A DNA stretch of 24,234 nt, from contig DATKWV010000118.1 of NCBI GenBank assembly GCA_035529405.1, forward strand, positions 1-24,234, read 5' to 3'. The position numbers and the translations under genes were made by a program. Shown piece after piece: positions 1-7,454 of the stretch; the stretch's first letter is position 1, and each line of letters begins with the position of its first letter. The stretch comes from DATKWV01 sp035529405 (GTDB lineage: Bacteria; Planctomycetota; Phycisphaerae; Sedimentisphaerales; Anaerobacaceae). Below the pieces are notes generated by a model. It was not told the origin of the DNA. It ran no database searches and was given only the letters and a program-made list of their open reading frames with translations.

Positions 1-2
1 AA

Positions 3-59
3 AAACCCGCAATAAAGCACATGCAGAAAAGCCTTGCAAAATCAATCCAGACCAATTAG
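3..59 (+). CDS. Possible 3' end of an upstream gene, cut by the window edge
   Basis: An open frame enters from the window edge and stops at a TAG at 57-59, about 58 bases before the next start codon. Only about 18 residues are visible, too few to identify. A second frame starting at base 2 is also open to about base 145, so which frame belongs to the upstream gene is uncertain. Confidence 0.2.
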   Translation, partial: KPAIKHMQKSLAKSIQTN

Positions 60-117
60 CATCGGTCTTGCGGTACACACAAGTTCTATTACAGGCTTTG
101 ATGATAAGGAGAGACAA

Positions 118-927
118 ATGTCCTATCTGGAAAACAGGTTCGGCTTAGACGGTAAAACAGCCGTCATAACCGGCGGCGGCGGCACACTGTGCAGCGCAAT
201 GGCTGAAGGATACGCCAACAGCGGCGCAAATGTGATACTGTGGGACGTCCGGCCGGAGGCAATGCAGGAAAAGGCGGCTATAATAGCAAAAAGCTGCGGC
301 GATAAATCAAAAACAGCCTGCGTTCAGGTGGACCTGATGAAAGAAGAATCAATCGCCGAGGCACTCAAGCAGTCCGTAAGCAAATTCGGCAGCGTCGATA
401 TACTGCTCAACGGCGCAGGCGGCAACAGGGGCAAAGGACCCTTCGTGGAATTAGTCGAAAAGGACTTTGATTTCGTAATAAAACTGAACCTTATGGCAGG
501 CTGCATTCTGCCTACCAAACATATCGCCAAATACTGGGTCGATAACAAAATCAAGGGCGTAGTGATAAACATCGCCTCGATGGCGGGGTTTAACCCGCTT
601 TCAGGCGTGTGGGCATACTCGGCTGCCAAGGCAGCGATAATAAATCAGACAATGGCCCTGGCCAAGGAATTCGCAGCGCACGGGATAAGGGTAAATGCCA
701 TTGCGCCGGGATTTTTTATAGCAGAACAGAATAAAAAGCTGCTGCTTAACGACGATGGAACATTAACGCAAAGGGGCAAAGACGTGATTGCACATACGCC
801 TATGGGCAGGTTCGGCCAGCCGGAAGACTTAATCGCGGCGGCAATTTTCCTGGCAGGCGACGGAGCCAAATTCGTTTCGGGTATTACACTGCCGGTTGAC
901 GGCGCGTATCTTTGTCACAACATATAA
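118..927 (+). CDS. Short-chain dehydrogenase/reductase, D-mannonate oxidoreductase (UxuB/YjmF)-like
   Basis: NAD(P)-dependent cytoplasmic oxidoreductase of 269 residues, the usual SDR length. A Rossmann nucleotide motif TGGGGTLCSAMA lies at residues 18-29, NGAGG at 98-102, and the catalytic triad is Ser154, Tyr167 and Lys171 (YSAAK). The C-terminal half (PGFF, AEQN, HTPMGRFGQPEDL, PVDGAY) resembles the fructuronate reductase/D-mannonate oxidoreductase branch, which acts in hexuronate breakdown; substrate is inferred from this likeness only. Start 118 is chosen over an upstream in-frame ATG at 34 because AAGGAG sits just before it and the SDR fold begins there. The usual third glycine of the nucleotide motif is Cys25. 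A hydroxyacid dehydrogenase follows after 47 bases on the same strand, probably in one operon. Confidence 0.85.
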   Translation: MSYLENRFGLDGKTAVITGGGGTLCSAMAEGYANSGANVILWDVRPEAMQEKAAIIAKSCGDKSKTACVQVDLMKEESIAEALKQSVSKFGSVDILLNGAGGNRGKGPFVELVEKDFDFVIKLNLMAGCILPTKHIAKYWVDNKIKGVVINIASMAGFNPLSGVWAYSAAKAAIINQTMALAKEFAAHGIRVNAIAPGFFIAEQNKKLLLNDDGTLTQRGKDVIAHTPMGRFGQPEDLIAAAIFLAGDGAKFVSGITLPVDGAYLCHNI

Positions 928-974
928 TCGACCCGCAAACAAGCCTGCTCTTAAAATACAGGAAAGGCAACACT

Positions 975-1937
975 ATGGCCAAATACAAGGTCCTTATAGC
1001 CGACAGCAGATACCTGACATACAAATACGAAAAACAGGTTCTGGAAAAAATCGACGCCGAAATAATCATCGAAACAAGCGACGATGAAAACAAAATCGCA
1101 CAGGCTGCGGCTGACGTTGACGGCCTGCTGGTTAATCTTGCGCCGATAACAGCCAAGATTATATCGGCTATGACAAAATGCAAATGCGTAAGCAGATACG
1201 GCGTCGGGTATGACAACGTGGATACAAAGGCGCTGAAGGCGAAGGGCATTTTCCTTGCCAATGTCCCGGACTACTGCGGCCAGGACGTCAGCGACCATGC
1301 GTTTGCGCTTTTTATGGACTGTGTACGAAAGGTGTCCCGCAAGGACCGTCTCATAAGACAGGGCCGGTGGAACCTGACGGGCATACAGAACGTTTACAGG
1401 ATTGCCGGCAAGACGTTCGGATTTGTGGGCTACGGGATGATAGCAAGATGTTTGCACAGGAAACTTTCAGGTTTTAACATCGGCCGGTTTTTGATAAGCG
1501 ACCCCTACGTTTCCGCAGACACGGCCGCTGGGGCGGGCGCCGAACTTGTCGAACTTGACACACTGTGCACACAGGCGGACTACATATCGATACATGCGCC
1601 GCTTCTGCCGGCAACTAAGGGCCTGATTTCGCGCAGGCAGCTGGCCCTGATGAAAAACACGGCAATTATCATCAATACCTCCAGGGGACCTCTAATAGAC
1701 CAGGATGCGTTAATCGATGCCTTAAAGCACGGAAAAATCGCCTGCGCGGGCCTGGACGTTTTTGAAAATGAGCCGCTCGAAGCCGAAAGCGAATTACGAA
1801 AACTCGACAATGTTACCCTGACCGACCACGCCGGGTGGTATTCAGAAGAGTCAATAGTGGAACTCAAGACCAAGGCCGCACAGAATATCGCCGATACCCT
1901 TATCAAAGGCAGGCCCGCCTATGCGGTCGAACTTTAG
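975..1937 (+). CDS. D-isomer-specific 2-hydroxyacid dehydrogenase, C-terminal-binding-protein-like
   Basis: NAD-dependent oxidoreductase of 320 residues interconverting a 2-keto acid and a D-2-hydroxy acid. It has the two-domain formate/glycerate dehydrogenase layout: a split catalytic domain around a Rossmann domain with GYGMIA at 152-157. Expected catalytic residues are present: Arg237 (NTSRGPLID), Glu266 (DVFENEP) and His285 (DHAGWYSEES). SRYGVGYDNVD and HAGWYSEES are typical of the CtBP-like subgroup. Start 975 is preferred over an in-frame start at 912 because AGGAAAGG precedes it and the earlier start would overlap the SDR gene. Together with the upstream SDR it suggests sugar-acid catabolism; the exact substrate is unknown. 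Confidence 0.87.
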   Translation: MAKYKVLIADSRYLTYKYEKQVLEKIDAEIIIETSDDENKIAQAAADVDGLLVNLAPITAKIISAMTKCKCVSRYGVGYDNVDTKALKAKGIFLANVPDYCGQDVSDHAFALFMDCVRKVSRKDRLIRQGRWNLTGIQNVYRIAGKTFGFVGYGMIARCLHRKLSGFNIGRFLISDPYVSADTAAGAGAELVELDTLCTQADYISIHAPLLPATKGLISRRQLALMKNTAIIINTSRGPLIDQDALIDALKHGKIACAGLDVFENEPLEAESELRKLDNVTLTDHAGWYSEESIVELKTKAAQNIADTLIKGRPAYAVEL

Positions 1938-2360
1938 CACAGACCATCCGGGCGCGACTCGACCGTCTTGAACAACATTTGGTAAAGGATAGCAACCTCG
2001 ACAACAACGTGTGCTGGTAGTGGATCGTGGATTTGATGGGTGGGTGATGTTTGAAGATTGGCTGGATAACAGATACCGTTTTGTTGCCAGAATTGTAGGG
2101 AAACAGCATTTGCTGCGGTTTTCTGGCGGTTTTGAGCAACGTGAGGCTGAGCAGTGGATACCGATTCGGGCCGACCAACTTGCTGCCGTTTGGTTTTGCT
2201 GGCTGTGCTGGTGATGATTTATTTAGGCTGGATTGTCGAGGGACATCCGAATATCGCCGAGCGGTTGGTTTGTCTTAGCCAACCACTTCCGGACAAACCG
2301 GCCTTTCTTATGTACCGACTGTTAACAGGTCTAACTGAAGCAATAAACACCTGCTTTTGA
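1937..2360 (+). pseudogene. Decayed IS4-type transposase fragment
   Basis: No intact gene occupies this stretch. Translated pieces in shifting frames look like an IS4-family (DDE) transposase. A piece at about 1937-2017 reads ARLDRLEQHLVKDSN. It is followed, after a frame change near 2011, by VVDRGFDG, then RYRFVARIVGKQHLL (about 2014-2120), which resembles the block around the second catalytic Asp. A third piece at about 2220-2357 ends with FLMYRLLTGLTEAIN, like the C-terminal tail of such transposases. Frameshifts and in-frame stops are present, the downstream catalytic Glu block (YREK type) is not recognisable, and I see no terminal inverted repeats. It is an inactive remnant abutting the end of the dehydrogenase gene. 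Confidence 0.6.
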
Positions 2361-2425
2361 CTTCACAAGGATTCGCTGCGGAGAAGGTTACGAGAAAACC
2401 CCGAAATTTGAGGAGATTATAATGC

Positions 2426-2454
2426 TTGACACGCCACAGGAAATGCTTTATAAT
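2426..2454 (+). promoter_or_regulatory. Perfect sigma70-type promoter for the LamG gene
   Basis: TTGACA at 2426-2431 and TATAAT at 2449-2454 are separated by exactly 17 bases, matching the consensus at every position. The 7-mer AATGCTT occurs twice, at 2421-2427 and 2442-2448, in direct orientation 21 bases apart, so one copy overlaps the -35 and the other abuts the -10. Transcription would start near 2461. Confidence 0.75.
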
Positions 2455-2460
2455 AAGTTG

Positions 2461-2549
2461 TTTGGAAAGCCTCTTTTAGCAGGCTTGCCCGATAGCAACA
2501 AAACAAGCAGGAGGTTTAATTCAGTCATTTTTATTTGGAGGCCGTGGTA
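2461..2549 (+). promoter_or_regulatory. 5' leader of the LamG gene with stem-loop and two Shine-Dalgarno-like motifs
   Basis: The predicted leader holds a perfect 6-bp stem (AAGCCT 2467-2472 with AGGCTT 2481-2486, 8-base loop). A full AGGAGGT at 2509-2515 has no start codon at a usual distance. A second GGAGG at 2537-2541 sits 8 bases before the ATG at 2550 and decides that start. A regulatory role is unproven. Confidence 0.35.
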
Positions 2550-4610
2550 ATGTCGCCGACAATAGACAAGTTGCATCAGCAGCCCGAGTTAGTGGTCAAT
2601 GAAATATTTAGTATCAGTAACGGCGTTAAAAGAGCATTGCTGACAATGCTTTTTTTCTTTTGCCTTGGCGCAAATGTTATTGCCGTTCCGGGTCCTGGAG
2701 ATATATTCCGCGAGTACAAGTGGACCGGGCCGTACATAAACGGCGGCAACTTCCAGCGTGTTACAGACCCTGATGCCACTCACAGCGGCGCCCAGCAGTT
2801 TCTGCCCAACCCGGTCAATTCGATTACTCTTGACACGACCGGCGCAATCAAAATCGAAGCCTACATACAACGGCTGCAGTGCCACGTGGGCACAAGTAAC
2901 AAGCGTATTCGGGTAAACGGTAACAGCTGGATTGAAATACCGGAAGCGGCCGCTATCCCTTCAAGTCACCCCGAATGTTACATGACCATGATTTACCCTA
3001 CGGTCGAGATACCGCTGAGTCACTTTAACGACGGCTACAATACTTTCGAGTTCACCACGGACGGCCAGATTTGTTACGACTTCGGCTGGGGACAGTGGCT
3101 GTGCAACGGTGTAACATTCAGGGTTTACTATAACAGCAGCCATCCGCATCCCACCGGTGCGATAACGGCCCCGGCAGCAGGCGCAACGATAGGTGAAAAT
3201 CCGACAATCTCGGCTTCCGCCAGCGGTTCAGGCGGATACGGAATCAAGCAGGTTGATTTCATCGGCTATTACGAGGATTTCAATTTCGAGGGCGATAATA
3301 TATGGAGACAGTGGCACATCATACAGTGCCACGGCAATAATATCAAGCATCTGGGCAGTGATACCACCGCACCATACTCGGTTATATGGGACACCTCGTG
3401 GGTTCCGGACCAGCAGATGCCGATAAAAATCATGGCGCGGATTGTAGATACAAGCAATATGGTTTATATGACAGAAGCGGCGGACAACATTACCCTGCAG
3501 CGACAGGGTATCTCGGTAAAACTTTATAAGTGTTATGATGTTCCCGAACAGTGGGTATCACGCAGCGGCTCATCAACCGATACCTGCCATTTGGATATCT
3601 TTGAAAACCTGACAAACGCCGTTGCGGCCAAGATGTATCTGTGCTCATGGTCGGGATATTACGCTCAGGGCATCGGGATTAATGGCTATCAGCTTGTTTA
3701 CAATATCGGTCGCCTGTACGACATAAGCTATGATGAAATCAACGTGCCCATAAGCTGCCTTGTGCCGGGTCAAAATACGCCCTATACGTATTCGGCCACG
3801 GTGGAGCACGGCATTGAAGTACAGTGGCCGGGCCTGCCGTTGAAAGTGAGATACCTTGTGCCGCCCGTGGGTGATTTTACCAAAGACCTTGTCGTTGATT
3901 TGGAGGACGTGAAGGTATTGACAAACGACTGGCTGACAGACGAATTTGTATTGGACGGTCTTGTGTCCTACTATAAGTTCGACGGGAACGCCAGTGACAG
4001 CACCGGCGGCAACGACGGTACCGAGGTCGGTAATCCTACGTACGCCCAGGGTATGCACAGCCAAGCAATCGGTCTTGACGGCGACGGCGATTATGTAAAC
4101 TGCGGCAATAACGCCAGTTTCGATATCACCGCCGCTATTACAATTTCAGCATGGATAAAGGGTACATTTAACAATACTCTGGACAGAATCATCGAAAAGG
4201 GATACAACTGGATGTTGTGCCGGGGGTACGGTGATAATGCTGCTTTCTACTGTTTAGGCTTCGGCATTCTTGAGGGTTCTGTAACCGTCAATGACAACCA
4301 GTGGCACCACATCGCAGGCGTGTACAACGGTTACCACCTGGTTTTGTACGTCGATGGTGTCGCTGATGGCGTCAAGCCAGCTTCCGGCAGCCTGAAGGTC
4401 TCGACTGCCAATGTTTATATAGGAGGAAACACGTCGAAATCCTTTAACGGCCTGATCGACGAGGTGCGCATTTATAGCCGTGCCCTATCTGCCGGAGAAA
4501 TCCGGACCCTGTACTCAGGCCCTGTCACAGATTTGGTCAGCGACTTTAAGATTGACTTCAAGGACTTTGCCGTACAAGCCAATCACTGGCTGGAAGATAA
4601 CAGCCAGTGA
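2550..4610 (+). CDS. Secreted LamG-domain protein with dockerin-like EF-hand repeats
   Basis: Large exported protein of 686 residues. A long 28-residue N-region precedes a hydrophobic signal segment at about 29-45 (LLTMLFFFCLG), with likely cleavage near ANVIA. Residues 50-210 are an unrecognised, probably beta-rich region. About 211-330 looks like a bacterial Ig-like segment (TGAITAPAAGATIGENPTI). A dockerin-like loop lies at about 442-463 (DFTKDLVVDLED then TNDWL). A LamG/concanavalin-type domain spans about 470-657 (YYKFDGNASDSTGGNDG, ITISAWIKG, WHHIAGVYNG, GLIDEVRIYSRAL). A second dockerin-like loop at 661-681 ends NHWL. LamG folds usually bind carbohydrate or protein, so an extracellular or surface adhesion role is inferred. 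Start ATG 2550 has GGAGG; an in-frame TTG at 2535 is less likely. Confidence 0.8.
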   Translation: MSPTIDKLHQQPELVVNEIFSISNGVKRALLTMLFFFCLGANVIAVPGPGDIFREYKWTGPYINGGNFQRVTDPDATHSGAQQFLPNPVNSITLDTTGAIKIEAYIQRLQCHVGTSNKRIRVNGNSWIEIPEAAAIPSSHPECYMTMIYPTVEIPLSHFNDGYNTFEFTTDGQICYDFGWGQWLCNGVTFRVYYNSSHPHPTGAITAPAAGATIGENPTISASASGSGGYGIKQVDFIGYYEDFNFEGDNIWRQWHIIQCHGNNIKHLGSDTTAPYSVIWDTSWVPDQQMPIKIMARIVDTSNMVYMTEAADNITLQRQGISVKLYKCYDVPEQWVSRSGSSTDTCHLDIFENLTNAVAAKMYLCSWSGYYAQGIGINGYQLVYNIGRLYDISYDEINVPISCLVPGQNTPYTYSATVEHGIEVQWPGLPLKVRYLVPPVGDFTKDLVVDLEDVKVLTNDWLTDEFVLDGLVSYYKFDGNASDSTGGNDGTEVGNPTYAQGMHSQAIGLDGDGDYVNCGNNASFDITAAITISAWIKGTFNNTLDRIIEKGYNWMLCRGYGDNAAFYCLGFGILEGSVTVNDNQWHHIAGVYNGYHLVLYVDGVADGVKPASGSLKVSTANVYIGGNTSKSFNGLIDEVRIYSRALSAGEIRTLYSGPVTDLVSDFKIDFKDFAVQANHWLEDNSQ

Positions 4611-4629
4611 CAATTCTAAAGAAAAAAGG

Positions 4630-4658
4630 CCGTGGGCCTGTAACGACAGGGCCCACGG
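4630..4658 (-). terminator. Strong hairpin, intrinsic terminator for leftward transcription
   Basis: CCGTGGGCCTGT (4630-4641) pairs with ACAGGGCCCACGG (4646-4658), leaving one bulged base and a 4-base AACG loop. Read leftward the stem is followed by a T-rich run (complement of the A-rich 4618-4627), as expected of a Rho-independent terminator for the small gene at 4752-5030. Read rightward it lies 20 bases after the LamG stop but has no T tract, so it may only partly stop or stabilise that transcript. Confidence 0.65.
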
Positions 4659-4751
4659 TCCCACGAAAGTTGCCGACTATATACGCCCCCCCTGTTTGAG
4701 CCTCAGGGCCACGCATACAGCCCGGCACAGAAGAAGAAGAGAAGTACATTT

Positions 4752-5030
4752 TTATCCGTTATCCTTGCGGGCATCATATCGCTGTCTTATAAATTTGCCC
4801 GCGGATAAAGCCATATCTTTTGTAAAGCTCAGACACTTGTGCATTCGCTGGTTAAACGACTGTGCAAACTCGTCCGATTTTATGATTGAACTGGCGAAGC
4901 TGTTCTGCTGATGCTGTTGGTTGCGGCCGGCATCAGCCGGTACCGGCGCCAGACAATACACCGCTGTTGCAAAACCAGCACAATAAACCACCAGAACAAA
5001 TACAAATTTGGTTCTCCATGAAACAGCCAT
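4752..5030 (-). CDS. Small membrane-anchored protein of unknown function
   Basis: Ninety-two-residue protein that I do not recognise. It has a short basic start (MAVSWRTK), one hydrophobic segment at about 9-30 (FVFVLVVYCAGFATAVYCL), and a polar, charged tail rich in Gln, Ser and Lys. It would be an inner-membrane protein with a single anchor or a secreted protein with an uncleaved signal. Start 5030 is chosen because GGGGAG lies just upstream of that ATG; an earlier in-frame start at 5051 lacks this. A hairpin terminator lies about 94 bases downstream in the gene's direction. The gene is convergent with the LamG gene. Nothing suggests a specific role. Confidence 0.5.
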   Translation of the reverse strand: MAVSWRTKFVFVLVVYCAGFATAVYCLAPVPADAGRNQQHQQNSFASSIIKSDEFAQSFNQRMHKCLSFTKDMALSAGKFIRQRYDARKDNG

Positions 5031-5256
5031 TTTTCTCCCCTGCCCAGACAAATCCGACCTAAAAACCCGCCCTCCTCCAACAGGCTTTTATAACTGTCTA
5101 TTTGCTCTGAAAGATAAACTGATTTTATCGGTCCTGACCGCGCGAAACCCTTTGGCGGTCAAAACACAAACCAATGCTGTGGTAAAACTAAATGACGCCT
5201 CAGACACCCCCATTACTAAATAAAGTATAGCACAAAAAAAGCCCCGGGCAAAGGCA

Positions 5257-6375
5257 TCAGGAACTTTTATCCAAAATTTCTTTCAATTGTCCGCAGACAA
5301 TAGCTACCTCATTTTCGGTCAGATTATTATAAAACGGCAGGGCAATGGTGCTTTTGGCAACGGATTCGGTAACCGGGAAATCGCCGGCCTTGCAGCCGAA
5401 TTTTCGGGCTATAAACGGCTGTAAGTGCACGGGCGGAAAATAGTTGCTCACGCCAATGCCGGCACCTTTCATTTGCTCGAGGATTTTGTCTCTTTTTTCG
5501 GCAAGCTGGTCTATAAGTCGCACAACGAAAACAAACCAGCTTATCTCGCAGCCGGGCGGCTGGGCCGGCAGGATTAACCTGTCTTCCTCCGCCAGCATTT
5601 GTCTATACCATTCAGCGACCTGGCGGCGTTTGGCCTTTATCTGCTCGATTCTCGAAAGCTGAACAATTCCCAGCGCACAGTTTATGTCGCTGAGCCTGAA
5701 ATTATAACCCAGCCTTTCGTGGCCCAGCCAGCCGCCATCCCTGGCCCTGCCCTGGTTGCGTAAAGATGCACAGATATCCGCTATATCAGCATCGTCGGTG
5801 AGGATCATTCCGCCTTCTCCGGTGGTGATTTGCTTGTTGGGGTAAAAGGCAAACGTGCTCACATTGCCGAAGGTGCCTGCCTTTTTGCCGTTAAGAGACG
5901 AGCCCAGTGCCTCGCAACTGTCCTCAATAACCGCAAGGCCGTGTCCATGGGCAATTTCACAGATTCTGTCAAACCCAGCAGGGCTGCCAAATACCTCGAC
6001 CGGTAAAATAGCTTTGGTCTTTTCAGTAAGTTTGGCCTGTATCTGGCCGGTATCAATGTTAAGGTTTATCGGGTCAATATCAACAAAAACGGGCCTGGCC
6101 CCGACCATTAAAATGCAGTTCGTCGAAGCAATGAAAGTAAAGGCCGTGGTGATGACCTCATCACCGGGCCCCAGACCAAGTGCCTGCAGAGCCAGAAACA
6201 GACCGCTGGTGCCGCTGTTGACGGCTACAGCGCGGTTCCTGCCGATATACTGTGCAAAAGCCTGCTCAAATTCTCCCAGCTTAGGCCCAAGAGACAGGTT
6301 GGGGCTGCGCAGGACCGCACAGACATGCTGGATTTCTTCTTCGGTAATATCCGGCCGGGATAAATGTATCCGCAT
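5257..6375 (-). CDS. DegT/DnrJ/EryC1/StrS family PLP-dependent aminotransferase
   Basis: Cytoplasmic sugar-nucleotide aminotransferase of 372 residues, the usual size. Family blocks are clear: NSGTSGLFLALQALGLGPGD, TAFTFIAS, FVDIDP, ILPVEVFG, IEDSCEALGS and the PLP-lysine region FYPNKQITTGEGG. GYNFRLSDINCALG and LPFYNNL near the C-terminus complete the fold. These enzymes transfer an amino group from glutamate to a keto-sugar nucleotide, for surface polysaccharides or modified sugars; the substrate cannot be read from sequence. Start 6375 (MRIHLS) is preferred over an ATG at 6396 because GGAG lies about 8 bases upstream. The stop is followed by a T run in the direction of transcription, with only a weak stem. 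No sugar-pathway partner is adjacent. Confidence 0.85.
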   Translation of the reverse strand: MRIHLSRPDITEEEIQHVCAVLRSPNLSLGPKLGEFEQAFAQYIGRNRAVAVNSGTSGLFLALQALGLGPGDEVITTAFTFIASTNCILMVGARPVFVDIDPINLNIDTGQIQAKLTEKTKAILPVEVFGSPAGFDRICEIAHGHGLAVIEDSCEALGSSLNGKKAGTFGNVSTFAFYPNKQITTGEGGMILTDDADIADICASLRNQGRARDGGWLGHERLGYNFRLSDINCALGIVQLSRIEQIKAKRRQVAEWYRQMLAEEDRLILPAQPPGCEISWFVFVVRLIDQLAEKRDKILEQMKGAGIGVSNYFPPVHLQPFIARKFGCKAGDFPVTESVAKSTIALPFYNNLTENEVAIVCGQLKEILDKSS

Positions 6376-6717
6376 AAAAAAAGCTCCGAATGGCAAGCCA
6401 ACTGAAAATACACCGCGGCAAAAACCTCATCTGAAAACCGACGGCAATAATCCTCATAATTCTATCGCCTGTGCCCGATAAATCAAAAACATTCTTTCCG
6501 GCCGGCGGACGGATTCGGTTGCAGTGGTTGTCTTAATTCTGCGTGGCTGGCTGTTTGTACAAAACAAGCTGAGGTTATGGGACGTATTAAGTTTTATGAA
6601 AGACCGGTTTGTGACCGTTCAAAAACGGCCCTTTGCGGGCTAAACAACCGGCGATTTAAAACCGAAGAAAGAGAGGGCAATTTTAGTGGTAAGCTCACTA
6701 TATCGAGGAATCGAAAG
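6376..6717. other. Divergent intergenic region, 342 bases
   Basis: Sits between the leftward aminotransferase and the rightward HTH-receiver gene. It holds a plausible leftward promoter (listed separately). The in-frame extension of the HTH gene back to 6577 is not supported, because a good ribosome site lies before 6718 and the extra residues look random. I see no RNA gene or repeat. Confidence 0.5.
6459..6486 (-). promoter_or_regulatory. Putative promoter of the aminotransferase gene
   Basis: On the minus strand TTGATT (complement of 6481-6486) and TAGAAT (complement of 6459-6464) are 16 bases apart, matching consensus at four and five of six positions. The resulting leader would be about 75 bases. 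Confidence 0.4.
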
Positions 6718-7296
6718 ATGGCAAAAGGAAAAAACATACTGACTACCGGCGAAGTTGCCAGGATTTGCAAAGTCGCTCCCCGAACGGTTTCAAAATGGTT
6801 CGACAGCGGTCGCCTCAAGGGCTACCGAATACCCGGCAGCAAAGACAGAAGAATCCCCGTGAACGAATTGATTCGCTTTATGAAGATGCACAGCATGCCT
6901 TTGACCACGCTGCCTGTGGACAAGCTTCGGGTGCTTATAGTCGACAGCGAGGCGTCTTCGGCATCGGTTTTGGCGGATGCCTTACGGTCGCGCACAAACT
7001 ATGAGGTCGAGACGGTCAACAACAATTTTGACACCGGTCTTGTGGTCCAAAGGTTTATACCGCATGCTTTGCTGATAAACCTGCTGGCCGAAGACATTGA
7101 AGCTATGGACATTTGTAAAAGTATTCGTCAAACCCAGGACCTGCAGACAATCAAGATTATAGCGCTGGCCAAAACGCTCAGCCAGTCTGAGGCCGCAGCC
7201 CTGCAGCAAAAAGGCTTTGACGGGTACATATCCGACCCCAGCAGCATCGATGAGGTTGTCAGGAAAATCGAAGAGGCCACGGCGATAATCTATTGA
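6718..7296 (+). CDS. HTH (MerR/excisionase-like) protein with degenerate receiver domain
   Basis: Predicted cytoplasmic regulator of 192 residues. Residues 7-60 form a helix-turn-helix of the excisionase/MerR-like type (LTTGEVARICKVAPRTVSKW, then RIPGSKDRRIP, a wing-like hairpin). Residues 69-187 follow a CheY-like receiver: LRVLIVDSE, then PHALLINLL, KIIALAKT and GFDGYISDP. Key phosphorylation residues are changed: the phospho-acceptor position is Asn121, the switch Thr/Ser position is Ala151, and the conserved Lys position is Asp173; only Asp76 of the acidic pair is left. It is thus probably a pseudo-receiver that does not take phosphate from a kinase and may instead mediate dimerisation or ligand sensing. 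Start 6718 has GAGGAA seven bases upstream. No histidine kinase is nearby. Confidence 0.8.
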   Translation: MAKGKNILTTGEVARICKVAPRTVSKWFDSGRLKGYRIPGSKDRRIPVNELIRFMKMHSMPLTTLPVDKLRVLIVDSEASSASVLADALRSRTNYEVETVNNNFDTGLVVQRFIPHALLINLLAEDIEAMDICKSIRQTQDLQTIKIIALAKTLSQSEAAALQQKGFDGYISDPSSIDEVVRKIEEATAIIY

Positions 7297-7454
7297 GCTG
7301 ACCCGTAGGCAATTTCAAAAGTCGCTCCGCATAAACAGGGGCAATGACACTGTGTTCATCACCGGGGGCAAAAACCACTGATAGATGGCGGTCGGCAAAA
7401 AAGTGCGATTTTGTAATTGTACCCCACATCACAAAAACAGCAACGAAAAAGGCC

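Noticed and set aside
5236..5262. Terminator after the aminotransferase gene
   Set aside because: A T run is present in the leftward direction, but the preceding stem is only about four pairs; not strong enough to list.
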